Assembly: GCA_017507385.1 (NCBI GenBank)
Contig: JAFWAX010000034.1
Span: 20,678-84,677, forward strand
DNA from: Bacteroidaceae bacterium
GTDB taxonomy: Bacteria > Bacteroidota > Bacteroidia > Bacteroidales > Bacteroidaceae
Direction of reading: 5' to 3'
DNA: 64,000 nucleotides
The notes under the pieces were generated by a model that saw nothing but the letters and a program-made list of their open reading frames with translations, was not told the DNA's origin and did no database searches. Below are positions 31,442-39,707 of this stretch, piece by piece. The stretch's first letter is position 1, and each line of letters begins with the position of its first letter. Made by a program: the position numbers and the translations under genes.

Positions 31442-32479
31442 TTAGCGTATTCCTCTTTGGTTCAGGGCTTTTACATACCGAGCAGCATTTTTCTGATGCT
31501 CGGCATAGTTCGTGGCAAAGTTGTGAGTGCCAGAAAAGTCCTCTTTGGCGCACATATATATATAGTTGTTTTTATCGTGATTCAGTACCGCCTCTATACC
31601 CGCAATGCTGGGTACGCAGATAGGTCCAGGTGGAAGTCCTGTGTTCTTATAGGTGTTATAAGGCGAATCTATTTCAAGGTGTTTATGCAGGATTCGCCTT
31701 AATCCCCAGTCTTGTGTAGCGAATTTCACGGTTGGGTCGCTTTGCAAAGGCATTCCTATACGTAGTCGGTTCATGTAAAGAGCGGCAATCGTTGGCTTTT
31801 CTGCATTATTTGCAGTTTCGCTGTCGATGATGGATGCAAGTGTTGCAACTTCTTCTATTGTCAATTCCTTTCCTGCATATTTCCCTGCTTCTTCCAGTTT
31901 TGCGAGACGTTTTTCGTTCCAAAAGGCATGATTTTCTTTCTGTAGCCGTTCGAACAGGTTTTCTACAGACATATCCCAATATACTTCGTAGGTGTTGGGT
32001 ATGAAAAAGGCGGGTAGGGTAGCTTGTGTGTAGCCCCAATTATTCAAATGGGCTGTTTCATCGATGTAATTGGCTATTTCGGCCGAATCTATCATCAGTT
32101 GCTGAGATAAGCGTTTCGCCATCTCGGGCATCGTTCTGACAGATGGAACAACAATCCTGATGGGCAACTCGTTGTGGTTGCGGATGTTGCGCACCAAATC
32201 CATCATCATCATGTCGGCTGTAACCTCATATTTCCCTGTTCTTATGCGATCTTCAAGTTTCAGCAGGATAGCCCATGCTTGAAACGCCCTCATGCTTTGT
32301 GGGTGGCATGTTTCTTTTATTTTGTGTTCTACAGAATCAATGTTGTCATTTCTGTCGATGTAGATGTATGTTGGCTTGTCGAGCGTAAAACCGCTATTAT
32401 ACAGCCATACAGCGCCAATTCCTGCTGCTGTAATGAGGCTGATTAACACGATTCCTGCTGTTTTTATTATTTTTGTCAT
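31442..32479 (-). CDS. mltG: Endolytic murein transglycosylase MltG
   Basis: Membrane-anchored lytic transglycosylase that cuts nascent glycan strands. One N-terminal membrane segment (IIKTAGIVLISLITAAGIGA, residues 4-25) is followed by a LysM-like region and the YceG domain, with the catalytic-site segment TLASIIDSETANNAEKP near residue 215 and NRLRIGMPLQSDPTV shortly after. The C-terminal CAKEDFSGTHNFATNYAEH is also diagnostic. The 345-residue length is normal. Its own promoter lies at 32571-32578. Confidence 0.94.
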   Translation of the reverse strand: MTKIIKTAGIVLISLITAAGIGAVWLYNSGFTLDKPTYIYIDRNDNIDSVEHKIKETCHPQSMRAFQAWAILLKLEDRIRTGKYEVTADMMMMDLVRNIRNHNELPIRIVVPSVRTMPEMAKRLSQQLMIDSAEIANYIDETAHLNNWGYTQATLPAFFIPNTYEVYWDMSVENLFERLQKENHAFWNEKRLAKLEEAGKYAGKELTIEEVATLASIIDSETANNAEKPTIAALYMNRLRIGMPLQSDPTVKFATQDWGLRRILHKHLEIDSPYNTYKNTGLPPGPICVPSIAGIEAVLNHDKNNYIYMCAKEDFSGTHNFATNYAEHQKNAARYVKALNQRGIR

Positions 32480-32570
32480 GTGAATGCTTGGTACAAGTCT
32501 GCTGATGTTCTTCTGTGCTATTTGTGTGATGTATTAGAGTTTTCTCTAATTTTAATGTAAAATATTATTG

Positions 32571-32578
32571 CAAAGATA
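32571..32578 (-). promoter_or_regulatory. mltG promoter, -7 box
   Basis: CAAAGATA reads TATCTTTG on the minus strand, 92 bp upstream of mltG. It is divergent from the nitroreductase promoter. Confidence 0.55.
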
Positions 32579-32621
32579 AGAATTATCTTGCAAAGATTCT
32601 TCTTGAATGGCAAAAGTTTTC

Positions 32622-32629
32622 TAACTTTA
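32622..32629 (+). promoter_or_regulatory. Promoter of the nitroreductase-maf gene set
   Basis: TAACTTTA deviates by one base from TAnnTTTG and lies 33 bp before the nitroreductase ATG. Confidence 0.45.
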
Positions 32630-32661
32630 CACGAAATTCACATCAATACGTAATTCAAGTA

Positions 32662-33201
32662 ATGGGAAATTTTAGAGATTTAGTACAAAAGCGCCGTAGC
32701 ATTCGGAAGTTTACGGATCAGGAGATTAAAGCAGAAGACCTTCAGACCATACTTCGTGCTGCTCTCATGTCGCCAACAGGCAAGAGCGTGCGAGGATGGC
32801 ATTTTGTTGTTGTTGATGATAAGTCGCTTCTTGAAAAAATGTCATTGTGCAGACCAATGGGAAGCCAGTTCCTTGCCGAGGCAAAGATAGCCATTGTCGT
32901 GTTGGGTGACAGAGAAGCGTCTGATGTCTGGTGCGAAGATGCGTCTTTGGCTGCTGTCACCATGCAGTATCAGATTGCCGACCTTGGACTTGGCTCATGC
33001 TGGTGCCAGATTCGCAATCGTTTCATGGAGAATGGCGAACCTTCAGACAATGTGCTTCGTTTCCTGTTGCGATACCCCGAGAATCTTACAGCGGAATGTG
33101 TGATTGGCATAGGTTATCCTGCCATCGAACGCAAACCACAAAATGAGGAAGATTTGAAATGGGAGAATGTTCATATTGGCCCATTCCCCACAGAAGAATG
33201 A
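32662..33201 (+). CDS. Nitroreductase-family flavoprotein
   Basis: A 179-residue FMN-dependent oxidoreductase fold. The N-terminal VQKRRSIRKFTDQEI is the usual FMN-phosphate binding start; LMSPTGKSVRGWHFVVV and GLGSCWCQIRNRF are further family motifs. The natural substrate is unknown; family members reduce quinones, nitro compounds or enoates. It opens a run of four co-directional genes (to 35086). Confidence 0.9.
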   Translation: MGNFRDLVQKRRSIRKFTDQEIKAEDLQTILRAALMSPTGKSVRGWHFVVVDDKSLLEKMSLCRPMGSQFLAEAKIAIVVLGDREASDVWCEDASLAAVTMQYQIADLGLGSCWCQIRNRFMENGEPSDNVLRFLLRYPENLTAECVIGIGYPAIERKPQNEEDLKWENVHIGPFPTEE

Positions 33202-33247
33202 TGATGACGCCTGTTTTCAGGGTCGCAAACTTCAAAAACGGATCGCG

Positions 33248-34015
33248 ATGAATATTGTTTTGGTTGGAGCAGGGAATCTCGCAACAAATATCGGAAAGGC
33301 AATCTCTCGTTCTGGTCACCAGATTGTACAGATTTATAGCCGTACAGAAGCATCTGCAAGGACTCTTGCAGATATACTTGGGTGTACTTATACTACATCT
33401 ATAGATGAGGTGTTTGAAGATGCAGATTTATATATGATTGCGTTAAAAGATTCTGTGCTGAAAGACATGGCTGAATTGTTGGTGAAAGGACGAGAAAACA
33501 GACTGTTTGTACATACAGCAGGAAGTATCGATATGGACATCATCCCAGCTTTGCGACGCGGTGTGTTCTATCCTATGCAGACCTTTTCCAAACAGCGTGA
33601 AGTGGACTTCAGGGAAATCCCGATTTTCATCGAGGCTGCTCATGCCGATGACCGCGACCTGCTGAAATCCTTGGCGTCAGACATTTCCGGCAAAGTGTAT
33701 GAGCTGAACAGCGAAAACCGCAAGTATCTGCATCTGGCAGCCGTTTTCTGCTGCAATTTCGCCAACCATTGCTTTCGGCTTGGAGAAAAGCTTCTGGACG
33801 AGCATGGCGGCATGCCTTTTGAAGTGATGCTTCCGCTGATAGACGAGACAGCCCGCAAACTTCATGAACTCACGCCACAAGAAGCTCAGACTGGTCCTGC
33901 AGTCAGATGGGACGAAAACGTCATCGGCAAGCAGATGCAGCTCCTGTCCGACACCCCCGACTTGCAGCATATTTACGAACTCTTAAGCAAAAGCATACAT
34001 CATGATAAACTATGA
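33248..34015 (+). CDS. Rossmann-like DUF2520 protein
   Basis: A 255-residue protein with an N-terminal dinucleotide-binding motif ([16 protein letters not shown]) and a C-terminal helical DUF2520 domain ([17 protein letters not shown]). It resembles NADP-dependent F420 oxidoreductase-like and pyrroline-5-carboxylate reductase-like folds, but the reaction is unknown. The ATG at 33248 places the glycine motif at residue 6; a longer frame from 33167 overlaps the nitroreductase gene and is unlikely. It overlaps the KdsC gene by 14 bp. Confidence 0.85.
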   Translation: MNIVLVGAGNLATNIGKAISRSGHQIVQIYSRTEASARTLADILGCTYTTSIDEVFEDADLYMIALKDSVLKDMAELLVKGRENRLFVHTAGSIDMDIIPALRRGVFYPMQTFSKQREVDFREIPIFIEAAHADDRDLLKSLASDISGKVYELNSENRKYLHLAAVFCCNFANHCFRLGEKLLDEHGGMPFEVMLPLIDETARKLHELTPQEAQTGPAVRWDENVIGKQMQLLSDTPDLQHIYELLSKSIHHDKL

Positions 34016-34520
34016 CCTGACAAAGATACGAGCCGTCTTTTTAGACGTCGATGGAGTGCTGTCCTGTGAGACCATCCCCCAGCACCCTGATGGCGACCCC
34101 ATGCGAACCGTAAACATAAAAGATGGCTATGCCCTGCAGCATGCCGTCAAGAGCGGACTCATTCTGGCAGTCATCACAGGCGGAAAGACCGAAGCCGTCC
34201 GTGTGCGCTACGAAGGCTTAGGGCTGAAAGATGTGTATCTGGGTGCATCTGTCAAAATCAAGATTTACAGCGAGTTGAAGGAAAAATACTCGCTGGCAGA
34301 CGAGGAAATCGCATACGTGGGCGATGACATTCCCGACTATGAGGTGCTCCGGTCCTGCGGACTCCCTTGCTGCCCGTCCGATGCAGCACCCGAAATCAAA
34401 GAAATCTGCACCTACATTTCCCATAGAGAAGGAGGAAAAGGGTGCGTTCGCGACATCGTAGAACAAATACTGAAAGCGCAAGACCAATGGATGCAAAACA
34501 GCAAAGCCTTCGGCTGGTAG
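34002..34520 (+). CDS. kdsC: 3-deoxy-D-manno-octulosonate 8-phosphate phosphatase, KdsC-type HAD
   Basis: Removes phosphate from KDO-8-phosphate for lipopolysaccharide core synthesis. A 172-residue HAD of the C0 type: motif [10 protein letters not shown] near residue 14, motif II Thr in [10 protein letters not shown], and motif III in [12 protein letters not shown]. The lack of a cap domain matches tetrameric KdsC. It overlaps the genes on both sides, indicating translational coupling. Assignment to KDO rather than another sugar phosphate rests on family resemblance. Confidence 0.88.
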   Translation: MINYDLTKIRAVFLDVDGVLSCETIPQHPDGDPMRTVNIKDGYALQHAVKSGLILAVITGGKTEAVRVRYEGLGLKDVYLGASVKIKIYSELKEKYSLADEEIAYVGDDIPDYEVLRSCGLPCCPSDAAPEIKEICTYISHREGGKGCVRDIVEQILKAQDQWMQNSKAFGW

Positions 34521-35086
34521 AAGGATACAAAGTCATCTTAGCCAGCAACTCCCCCCGCCGCAAAGAGCTGCTGGGCGCATTAGGCATTCCTTTTGAAGTG
34601 CGCACATTGCAAGGAATAGACGAAAGCTATCCCGAGGGATTGGCAGGCGAGGAAATAGCCCTCTACATATCAGGGAAAAAAGCTGAAGCCTATCTTTCTA
34701 CGATAGCCGACAAAGAACTGGTCATCACAGCCGACACTATCGTGTATGATGCAGGGCAAGTGCTGGGAAAGCCCGCTAGCCGTGAAGAAGCAATCGCCAT
34801 GCTGCATCAGCTGTCTGGCCATGCACACGAGGTTATCACAGGTGTGACCATAGCAACCAAGCAAAAGACAGTCTGGTTTGCCTCCGTCTCTCAGGTGCAT
34901 TTCTCCGCTTTGACAGACGAGGAAATCACCTATTATGTTGACCATTTCAAACCCTATGACAAGGCTGGAGCCTATGGCATACAGGAGTGGATAGGGCATG
35001 TGGCAGTCACACACATCGAAGGTTCCTACTTCAACGTCATGGGGCTTCCTGTCCAACGGCTTTACACGGAACTGAAAAAGTTTTGA
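34487..35086 (+). CDS. maf: Maf-like nucleotide pyrophosphatase
   Basis: House-cleaning nucleoside triphosphate pyrophosphatase (dTTP/UTP type by resemblance), 199 residues. The P-loop-like start [18 protein letters not shown] is near residue 14. [17 protein letters not shown] carries the acidic catalytic residues, and [12 protein letters not shown] is the conserved C-terminal motif. The ATG at 34487 keeps the standard N-terminus and overlaps kdsC by 34 bp. Confidence 0.92.
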   Translation: MDAKQQSLRLVEGYKVILASNSPRRKELLGALGIPFEVRTLQGIDESYPEGLAGEEIALYISGKKAEAYLSTIADKELVITADTIVYDAGQVLGKPASREEAIAMLHQLSGHAHEVITGVTIATKQKTVWFASVSQVHFSALTDEEITYYVDHFKPYDKAGAYGIQEWIGHVAVTHIEGSYFNVMGLPVQRLYTELKKF

Positions 35087-35106
35087 GAAATATCCGCAAA
35101 ATCGGT

Positions 35107-35175
35107 GTGCCCCACAGCACTTAGTCGATGTGCCCCACAACGCTCGGTCGTTGTGGGGCACATCGATGATGGGGC
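35107..35175. repeat. 23-bp-phased repeat array (locus 4)
   Basis: Units of exactly 23 bp start at 35107, 35130 (both GTGCCCCACA) and 35153 (GTGGGGCAC). TCGATGTGCCCCACAACG (35125-35142) and CGTTGTGGGGCACATCGA (35149-35166) form an 18-bp perfect stem with a 6-nt loop. It sits between the convergent ends of maf and the DUF3298 gene and could terminate both. Confidence 0.88.
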
Positions 35176-35210
35176 TTTTGCTGCATGAATGACGGGTGCT
35201 GTATGAGGTG

Positions 35211-36017
35211 CTATATGCCCAGTTTGTGGATGTCCTCATATCCAAGACGGATGATGCAGGGGCCATAGGCGTAGGGGGCAATCTCGTATTCGTTGTAGTA
35301 GAATTCTATGCTGTCTTCTCCAAGCGAGAAGTTCTTGCTCACAAACATATCTGTTATGTCCAGAAAGCCCAGCTGGTTCAGCTCCTCCATCGTGCTTGCG
35401 TGCTTGTCCTTCATCAGTTTGGCAAGCAGCAGTTCCTTCAGCTTCTGCTGCTTGGCCAAGGGAACAATCTGGTCGAGAGAGATGAAATCGCCTGTGAGCA
35501 TGTTGAACCTCAAGATGGTAGTGGTGGTGTAGGGATGTGCTCCACCTGTAAACTCCTCATCATCCAATCTGTAATTGAGCACATTCTCCATGCCGTATTC
35601 TGCATGTCCTTTCAGGTGCCTGTAGTAGATGCTGATAATCTTCTCGCGCTTGAACTCATTCAGCACGTCCTGCATGAAACATTCAACGGCCTTTTCGGCT
35701 GTAAGATTTCCTGGCTTCTTCAGCAGCATCTCCACCAGCTGGCTATTAATCTTGTCGGCAGCTTTCTCGCAGTCGGCTTTCACGGCCGTTGCAAATGGCA
35801 TGTCCACTTTCACATCCATCTTTCTGGCTTCCAAGTCGCGCAGCATGGCAAATTCCTTGCCTTCCTCGTCAAATGGAACGCTAAGGGCTTCGGTCTTGCT
35901 CACTTCGTAGAAGCTCAGCAGTTCAGCCTCCTTCCGTCCTTTGCATGCCGCCAAGAAAAATGTTGCGACAAACGCCATGCCTAACAGCAAATGATATATC
36001 CTACAATCTTTTTTCAT
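35211..36017 (-). CDS. DUF3298/DUF4163 lipoprotein
   Basis: A 268-residue predicted lipoprotein: the signal LLLGMAFVATFFLAACKG has a lipobox with Cys near residue 26. The C-terminal half has EFTGGAHPYTTTTILRFN and FISLDQIV, the hallmark of DUF3298 (related to the sensor part of RsiV-type anti-sigma factors). It probably faces the periplasm. The function is unknown. Its promoter at 36041-36048 is divergent from the 49-residue membrane protein gene. Confidence 0.82.
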   Translation of the reverse strand: MKKDCRIYHLLLGMAFVATFFLAACKGRKEAELLSFYEVSKTEALSVPFDEEGKEFAMLRDLEARKMDVKVDMPFATAVKADCEKAADKINSQLVEMLLKKPGNLTAEKAVECFMQDVLNEFKREKIISIYYRHLKGHAEYGMENVLNYRLDDEEFTGGAHPYTTTTILRFNMLTGDFISLDQIVPLAKQQKLKELLLAKLMKDKHASTMEELNQLGFLDITDMFVSKNFSLGEDSIEFYYNEYEIAPYAYGPCIIRLGYEDIHKLGI

Positions 36018-36040
36018 CTTCCTTTACATGTTTTTCGATA

Positions 36041-36048
36041 CAAAGGTA
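36041..36048 (-). promoter_or_regulatory. Promoter of the DUF3298 gene, -7 box
   Basis: CAAAGGTA reads TACCTTTG on the minus strand, 24 bp before the start codon. Confidence 0.6.
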
Positions 36049-36092
36049 GTGATTTTTCTGCTCACAGTTTCTTAAATTCTGGTAATAATCCA

Positions 36093-36100
36093 TAACTTTG
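36093..36100 (+). promoter_or_regulatory. Promoter of the 49-residue membrane protein, -7 box
   Basis: TAACTTTG lies 19 bp before the ATG at 36120 and supports that small gene as real. Confidence 0.65.
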
Positions 36101-36119
36101 TATGAAAATAATTTAAATT

Positions 36120-36269
36120 ATGGCAATCAAAGAAAAATACCCACAAGAACAGCTGCCAACAGAAGAAAAGCCACAAGCATTTCGTCGTGCTTTATATACC
36201 ATGCTGGCAATGATATTTGTGATTGGCATCTTGTCTGCCGCTGCCATCTGGTATCTATTCTTCCAATAG
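36120..36269 (+). CDS. 49-residue single-span membrane protein
   Basis: A small protein beginning MAIKEKYPQEQ, with a charged N-terminal half (about 26 residues, PQEQLPTEEKPQAFRR), one membrane span (LYTMLAMIFVIGILSAAAIW) and the C-terminus YLFFQ. Its own -7 box is 19 bp upstream. No homologue is recognised. Similar tiny one-span proteins are common in Bacteroidetes, but the function is unknown. A 23-bp repeat array starts 9 bp after its stop codon. Confidence 0.65.
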   Translation: MAIKEKYPQEQLPTEEKPQAFRRALYTMLAMIFVIGILSAAAIWYLFFQ

Positions 36270-36278
36270 AAGCAGCGA

Positions 36279-36347
36279 GTGCATCGTAATTGCGATGAAG
36301 GGTGTAGCGTGATTACGATGGAGGGTGCAGCGTAATTGAGGCTGTGG
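36279..36347. repeat. 23-bp-phased repeat array (locus 5)
   Basis: Three 23-bp units start at 36279, 36302 and 36325, each beginning GTGyA and containing CGTrATT; the first two continue rCGATGrAGG. CATCGTAATTGCGATG within unit 1 is itself nearly palindromic. It lies between the small membrane protein and the sigma factor gene and resembles locus 7. Confidence 0.82.
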
Positions 36348-36438
36348 AGCGGCTTGGATTGCGCCTTATGATTTTTTTCCATATTCCTTTTGACTTTTCT
36401 TGTTTTCAATCGTATAATAGTCAAACAACATCGAAAAA

Positions 36439-36990
36439 ATGATAAAGATAGACGAAGACATAGTGGTTAGATGCCAGCGGGGCGAAAAGGAAGCTTTTCG
36501 TTGCGTGGTGCTGAAGTATCAGCGGATGGTGTTTTCGTTGGCGCTGAAGATGTTGTGTGATGAGGAAGAGGCGAAGGACATGGTGCAGGAGACGATGGTG
36601 CGTGTGTGGCAGAGCATGGAGGATTATGACAGGAAGAGGAGTCTTGCTACATGGATTTACACGATTGCTGCGCGCCTTTGCCTGGACAGGTTGAAGAGCA
36701 TGAGACGTGTGGTGATGATGCCTGGAGATGAGCAAGTGCTGAGGAGGGTTGCCGATGGGGTGGATGTGCATCGGGCGTTGGAGAATGAAGAGTGGGTGGC
36801 GCTTGTCAGGATGATGGCTGAAGGGCTGAGTGAGAAACAGCGGCTGGTATTTACGCTCGCTCAACTGGAAGGACTTTCATCTTCGGAAGTGGAAGAAGTA
36901 ACGGGCTTGAACAGCAAGCAGGTGAAAAGCAACCTGTATGTGGCCCGACAAACGATTCGTGAACGATTAAAATTGTTAGGTTATGAATAA
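36439..36990 (+). CDS. ECF-type RNA polymerase sigma factor
   Basis: A 183-residue sigma-70 family member with only regions 2 and 4. Region 2 includes FSLALKMLCDEEEAKDMVQE and VRVWQSMEDYDRKRSLATW; region 4 includes LSEKQRLVFTLAQLEGLSS with the helix-turn-helix SSEVEEVTGLNSKQVKSNLY. It overlaps the next gene, a small membrane protein likely to be its anti-sigma factor, by 8 bp. The target genes are unknown. Confidence 0.93.
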   Translation: MIKIDEDIVVRCQRGEKEAFRCVVLKYQRMVFSLALKMLCDEEEAKDMVQETMVRVWQSMEDYDRKRSLATWIYTIAARLCLDRLKSMRRVVMMPGDEQVLRRVADGVDVHRALENEEWVALVRMMAEGLSEKQRLVFTLAQLEGLSSSEVEEVTGLNSKQVKSNLYVARQTIRERLKLLGYE

Positions 36991-37357
36991 GATAGATGAT
37001 ATGTTTGATAGGCTTCAGGGGCAGATGCCTGAACTGGAAAATCCAGAGGAAATGGTGGAAAGTATCATGCGGAACCTGCCTGACAGGGAAATGCCCCTTC
37101 CTGTGAAGGCTTCCAAACAGCATGCCGTGCTGATTGCTTTGCGCATCATCTCTTCGGCTGCTGCCATCTGGCTGATAGGGCTTTTCATCTATGTGAACCA
37201 GCCTCTGGAATCCAATGCTCAACATGTTAATGTTTATATGACTGACTTCCCGAAAAGCGGAACGCTCGAGAATGTATATACACGTCGCTTGCAGGCAGGT
37301 CAATCAAAACCAATTAGTTACACTCAATTTAAACAAATGATTTATGCGAAAAAATAG
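36983..37357 (+). CDS. Small membrane protein, probable anti-sigma partner
   Basis: A 124-residue protein with a cytoplasmic acidic N-terminus (IDDMFDRLQGQMPELENPEE), one span at about residues 46-69 (AVLIALRIISSAAAIWLIGL) and an outer tail. Position (8-bp overlap with the sigma gene) and topology suggest it holds the ECF sigma factor at the membrane. It has no recognisable zinc anti-sigma motif, so the role is inferred from context only. It overlaps the lipoprotein gene by 14 bp. Confidence 0.7.
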   Translation: MNKIDDMFDRLQGQMPELENPEEMVESIMRNLPDREMPLPVKASKQHAVLIALRIISSAAAIWLIGLFIYVNQPLESNAQHVNVYMTDFPKSGTLENVYTRRLQAGQSKPISYTQFKQMIYAKK

Positions 37358-38474
37358 ATTGTTTCTGGCACTTTTGATGTCAGCCGTGTTCATCGCTTCT
37401 TGCGATAAACCCAATGTTCGGATGCACACCATTATTAACGAGGATGGCAGTTGCGAACGTGAAGTGAGTTACACCACCATTATGCCAAAGGAAATGCGTG
37501 ATTCCCTCTGGGGAAGCGGCAAGGTGAGCTGGGCATACCCTGTGCCAGAGTGCCTGAATACGAATGCCTTTATGAACACACATACCCATACGGATGGAGA
37601 TACTGTGACTACGACCTTTATGAGAGGATTCGACTCTGTGGAGGAGATGTGCCAGCAGACACCATTGCAATTAAACGGAACGCGTCTTGAATCGATGGCT
37701 AAATTGGAGAAAAAGAATCGCTTGTTCTATACATTATATACTTATACGGAAACATTTACCTGTGTGGGGGATACGTTCAAGATTCCGGCAACTAACTATG
37801 CAGATAAAGAGGTGGTTAGCTACTGGTTTACAGGTCAGCCCAATCTGCTGCAAGGGCTCAGCGGTGCAGAGGCTTCTGAGAAAATAAGCAAGATGGAACC
37901 ATTTGTGACACAATGGATTAATGATAATTTCTTCAAGCTTTGCTTTGACTTTATGGTAGATAACTATGACTCCATTCAGAATCCTCCTATAGAGAAAGCG
38001 CAATTTGTGGAACTTCATGATTCGTTGGCGAACTATCTTTTGAGCACAACGGGAGACATTCTGCTTGTGAATCCAGGTGAGCGCTTTGAAAAGTTTTTCA
38101 ACTCAGATGCCTACGCAATATTTTTTGATGAGGAAACGCCATGTGGAAAGGCTTTGGAAGAAGAATTGTCCAAGCACATGAACATTTTCTGGTTCTCTGT
38201 ACCTTATTCGCTCACGATGCCGGGCACGGTGGTTTATGCCGGTACAGGAGTCGTCAAGGATGGCGTCATCCACTATCCGCTGACAGGCGAACGTCTTATT
38301 CCTCAAGACTATACCATTACGGCAACCTCGCGTGTCACACATACTTGGACTTATGTTGCCGCTTTCTTTATCTTGCTTGTTTTCATCGGCAGTTTCCTTT
38401 ATTGTGGAAGCAAAAGGAAAACTCAGAGGGTGAAAGCACGATTTGAAGAGCGAGTCGGCTCTAAAAAGGAATAG
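37344..38474 (+). CDS. Lipoprotein with C-terminal membrane span, third gene of the sigma operon
   Basis: A 376-residue protein with signal and lipobox (LALLMSAVFIASCDKP, Cys near residue 20), a large extracytoplasmic region rich in aromatic and charged residues, and a C-terminal span (TWTYVAAFFILLVFIGSFLY) with a basic tail. It is translationally coupled to the putative anti-sigma gene, so it may be the envelope-stress input or an output of that sigma system. No domain is recognised. Confidence 0.72.
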   Translation: MRKNRLFLALLMSAVFIASCDKPNVRMHTIINEDGSCEREVSYTTIMPKEMRDSLWGSGKVSWAYPVPECLNTNAFMNTHTHTDGDTVTTTFMRGFDSVEEMCQQTPLQLNGTRLESMAKLEKKNRLFYTLYTYTETFTCVGDTFKIPATNYADKEVVSYWFTGQPNLLQGLSGAEASEKISKMEPFVTQWINDNFFKLCFDFMVDNYDSIQNPPIEKAQFVELHDSLANYLLSTTGDILLVNPGERFEKFFNSDAYAIFFDEETPCGKALEEELSKHMNIFWFSVPYSLTMPGTVVYAGTGVVKDGVIHYPLTGERLIPQDYTITATSRVTHTWTYVAAFFILLVFIGSFLYCGSKRKTQRVKARFEERVGSKKE

Positions 38475-38496
38475 ATGCTGGAGATACTTTAGTGGC

Positions 38497-38534
38497 AAGG
38501 CTCACGAACCAAATCCGAAGGGTTCGTGAGCCTT
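38497..38534. terminator. Perfect 14-bp hairpin after the sigma operon
   Basis: AAGGCTCACGAACC (38497-38510) and GGTTCGTGAGCCTT (38521-38534) are exact complements with a 10-nt loop. No T tract follows, so it is a terminator or an mRNA 3' end stabiliser. It does not follow the 23-bp phase of the repeat arrays. Confidence 0.55.
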
Positions 38535-38675
38535 GTGGTTGATGAGTGAGTATGGGGATATGGAATAGGATAGGGGGAGACTGAACATATAGGTGGGCTA
38601 AGCGGCAGTTTTTTATATGGCTGATGCAGTTTTTGCATTCGCAACAGCGGCATCTATTGGAAAAATTCAAATAAT

Positions 38676-38707
38676 TTTGTTTTTTCTCTCACTTAATCGT
38701 AACTTTG
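38676..38707 (+). promoter_or_regulatory. Promoter of the DUF4375-smpB-metH operon
   Basis: TTTG (38676-38679) and TAACTTTG (38700-38707) are 20 bp apart, 21 bp before the first ATG. Confidence 0.75.
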
Positions 38708-38728
38708 CAAATCTAAAAAAAGAAGATT

Positions 38729-39226
38729 ATGGTACATTTGGACAGGGAACTGGCACACGAAAGATATGAGTCGTTGGATGGTATCGGATTCATCCAGTGG
38801 GTGACTGACGGCTATTTGGCGGCTATTGGTGGGGTATTGACGGCCGATAACATGGAGATGCTGAGTGCAGAGCAGCATGCGGTGCTCTGCTACCGTTATG
38901 TGCTCGACGAGGTGATGGAGGGTGGCTTTATTCAGTTGATTCTGAATGGTTATGCGCCGTATGTGTTGGAAGGACCTTTTCCGATGGTGGTGAAAAAGGA
39001 GTGGGAAATGAAGGACTTTTCAAAGTTGCTGTATGAAGCCAAGAGGGAGTACCACAAGCACCAGGAGGAACTCTCGCGAGACATGGACGATGAGGAGTTT
39101 ATGGCGCTCTATGAGCAGCTGGAGGATTTGAACGAGTTGGGTGATGACTTTCTGGACGAGCATCAGGAAGAGGTGACTCCAGCGGTGGCGAAGATGATTG
39201 TTGAGCATTTGGATATGTATATGTAA
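38729..39226 (+). CDS. DMP19/DUF4375-like protein
   Basis: A 165-residue acidic, soluble, mostly helical protein. [20 protein letters not shown] and [17 protein letters not shown] resemble DUF4375 (DMP19), whose best-known member is a DNA-mimic protein. It is rich in Glu and Asp at the C-terminus ([17 protein letters not shown]). It opens an operon with smpB (4 bp downstream) and metH. DNA mimicry here is speculation from the family. Confidence 0.7.
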   Translation: MVHLDRELAHERYESLDGIGFIQWVTDGYLAAIGGVLTADNMEMLSAEQHAVLCYRYVLDEVMEGGFIQLILNGYAPYVLEGPFPMVVKKEWEMKDFSKLLYEAKREYHKHQEELSRDMDDEEFMALYEQLEDLNELGDDFLDEHQEEVTPAVAKMIVEHLDMYM

Positions 39227-39230
39227 GATA

Positions 39231-39707
39231 ATGGGAAAGAATAAGATAGCGAAGAATCAGCAAGTAAACATCAAGAATAAGAGGGCGTCGTTTGACTATG
39301 AGTTTGTCGATGTCTTTACGGCTGGCATTGTGCTGACGGGTACGGAAATCAAGAGTATTCGTGCGGGAAAGGCGAGCTTGGTGGATACGTACTGTTACAT
39401 TAACAATGGCGAAATCTGGGTGAAGAATATGTATGTGGCGCATTATCTGGAAGGCTCGTACAATAATCACATGGAGCGCCGGGAACGCAAACTGCTTTTG
39501 AACAAGAAGGAGATTCGCAACTTGCAGAATGAAACGAAAGCGCCAGGTTTTACCATCGTGCCTGTTCGGCTGTTCATCAGCGAAAAGGGGCTGGCAAAAT
39601 TGAGCATTGCGCTGGCAAGGGGAAAGAAGGAGTATGACAAGCGGCAGACGCTGAAGGAGAAGGAGGACAGAAGGGAAATGGACCGAGCAAAGAAGGTGAG
39701 ACTATGA
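39231..39707 (+). CDS. smpB: SsrA-binding protein SmpB
   Basis: Partner of tmRNA in rescue of stalled ribosomes, 158 residues. Motifs are [20 protein letters not shown] and [20 protein letters not shown] near the N-terminus, [10 protein letters not shown] in the middle, and a basic tail ([23 protein letters not shown]) that enters the mRNA channel. The ATG at 39231 is chosen over an overlapping upstream start at 39198. It overlaps metH by 4 bp (ATGA). Confidence 0.96.
   Translation: MGKNKIAKNQQVNIKNKRASFDYEFVDVFTAGIVLTGTEIKSIRAGKASLVDTYCYINNGEIWVKNMYVAHYLEGSYNNHMERRERKLLLNKKEIRNLQNETKAPGFTIVPVRLFISEKGLAKLSIALARGKKEYDKRQTLKEKEDRREMDRAKKVRL

Noticed and set aside
38497..38534. Perfect hairpin as a member of the repeat family
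   Set aside because: It has two arms only and GT starts do not recur at 23 bp.
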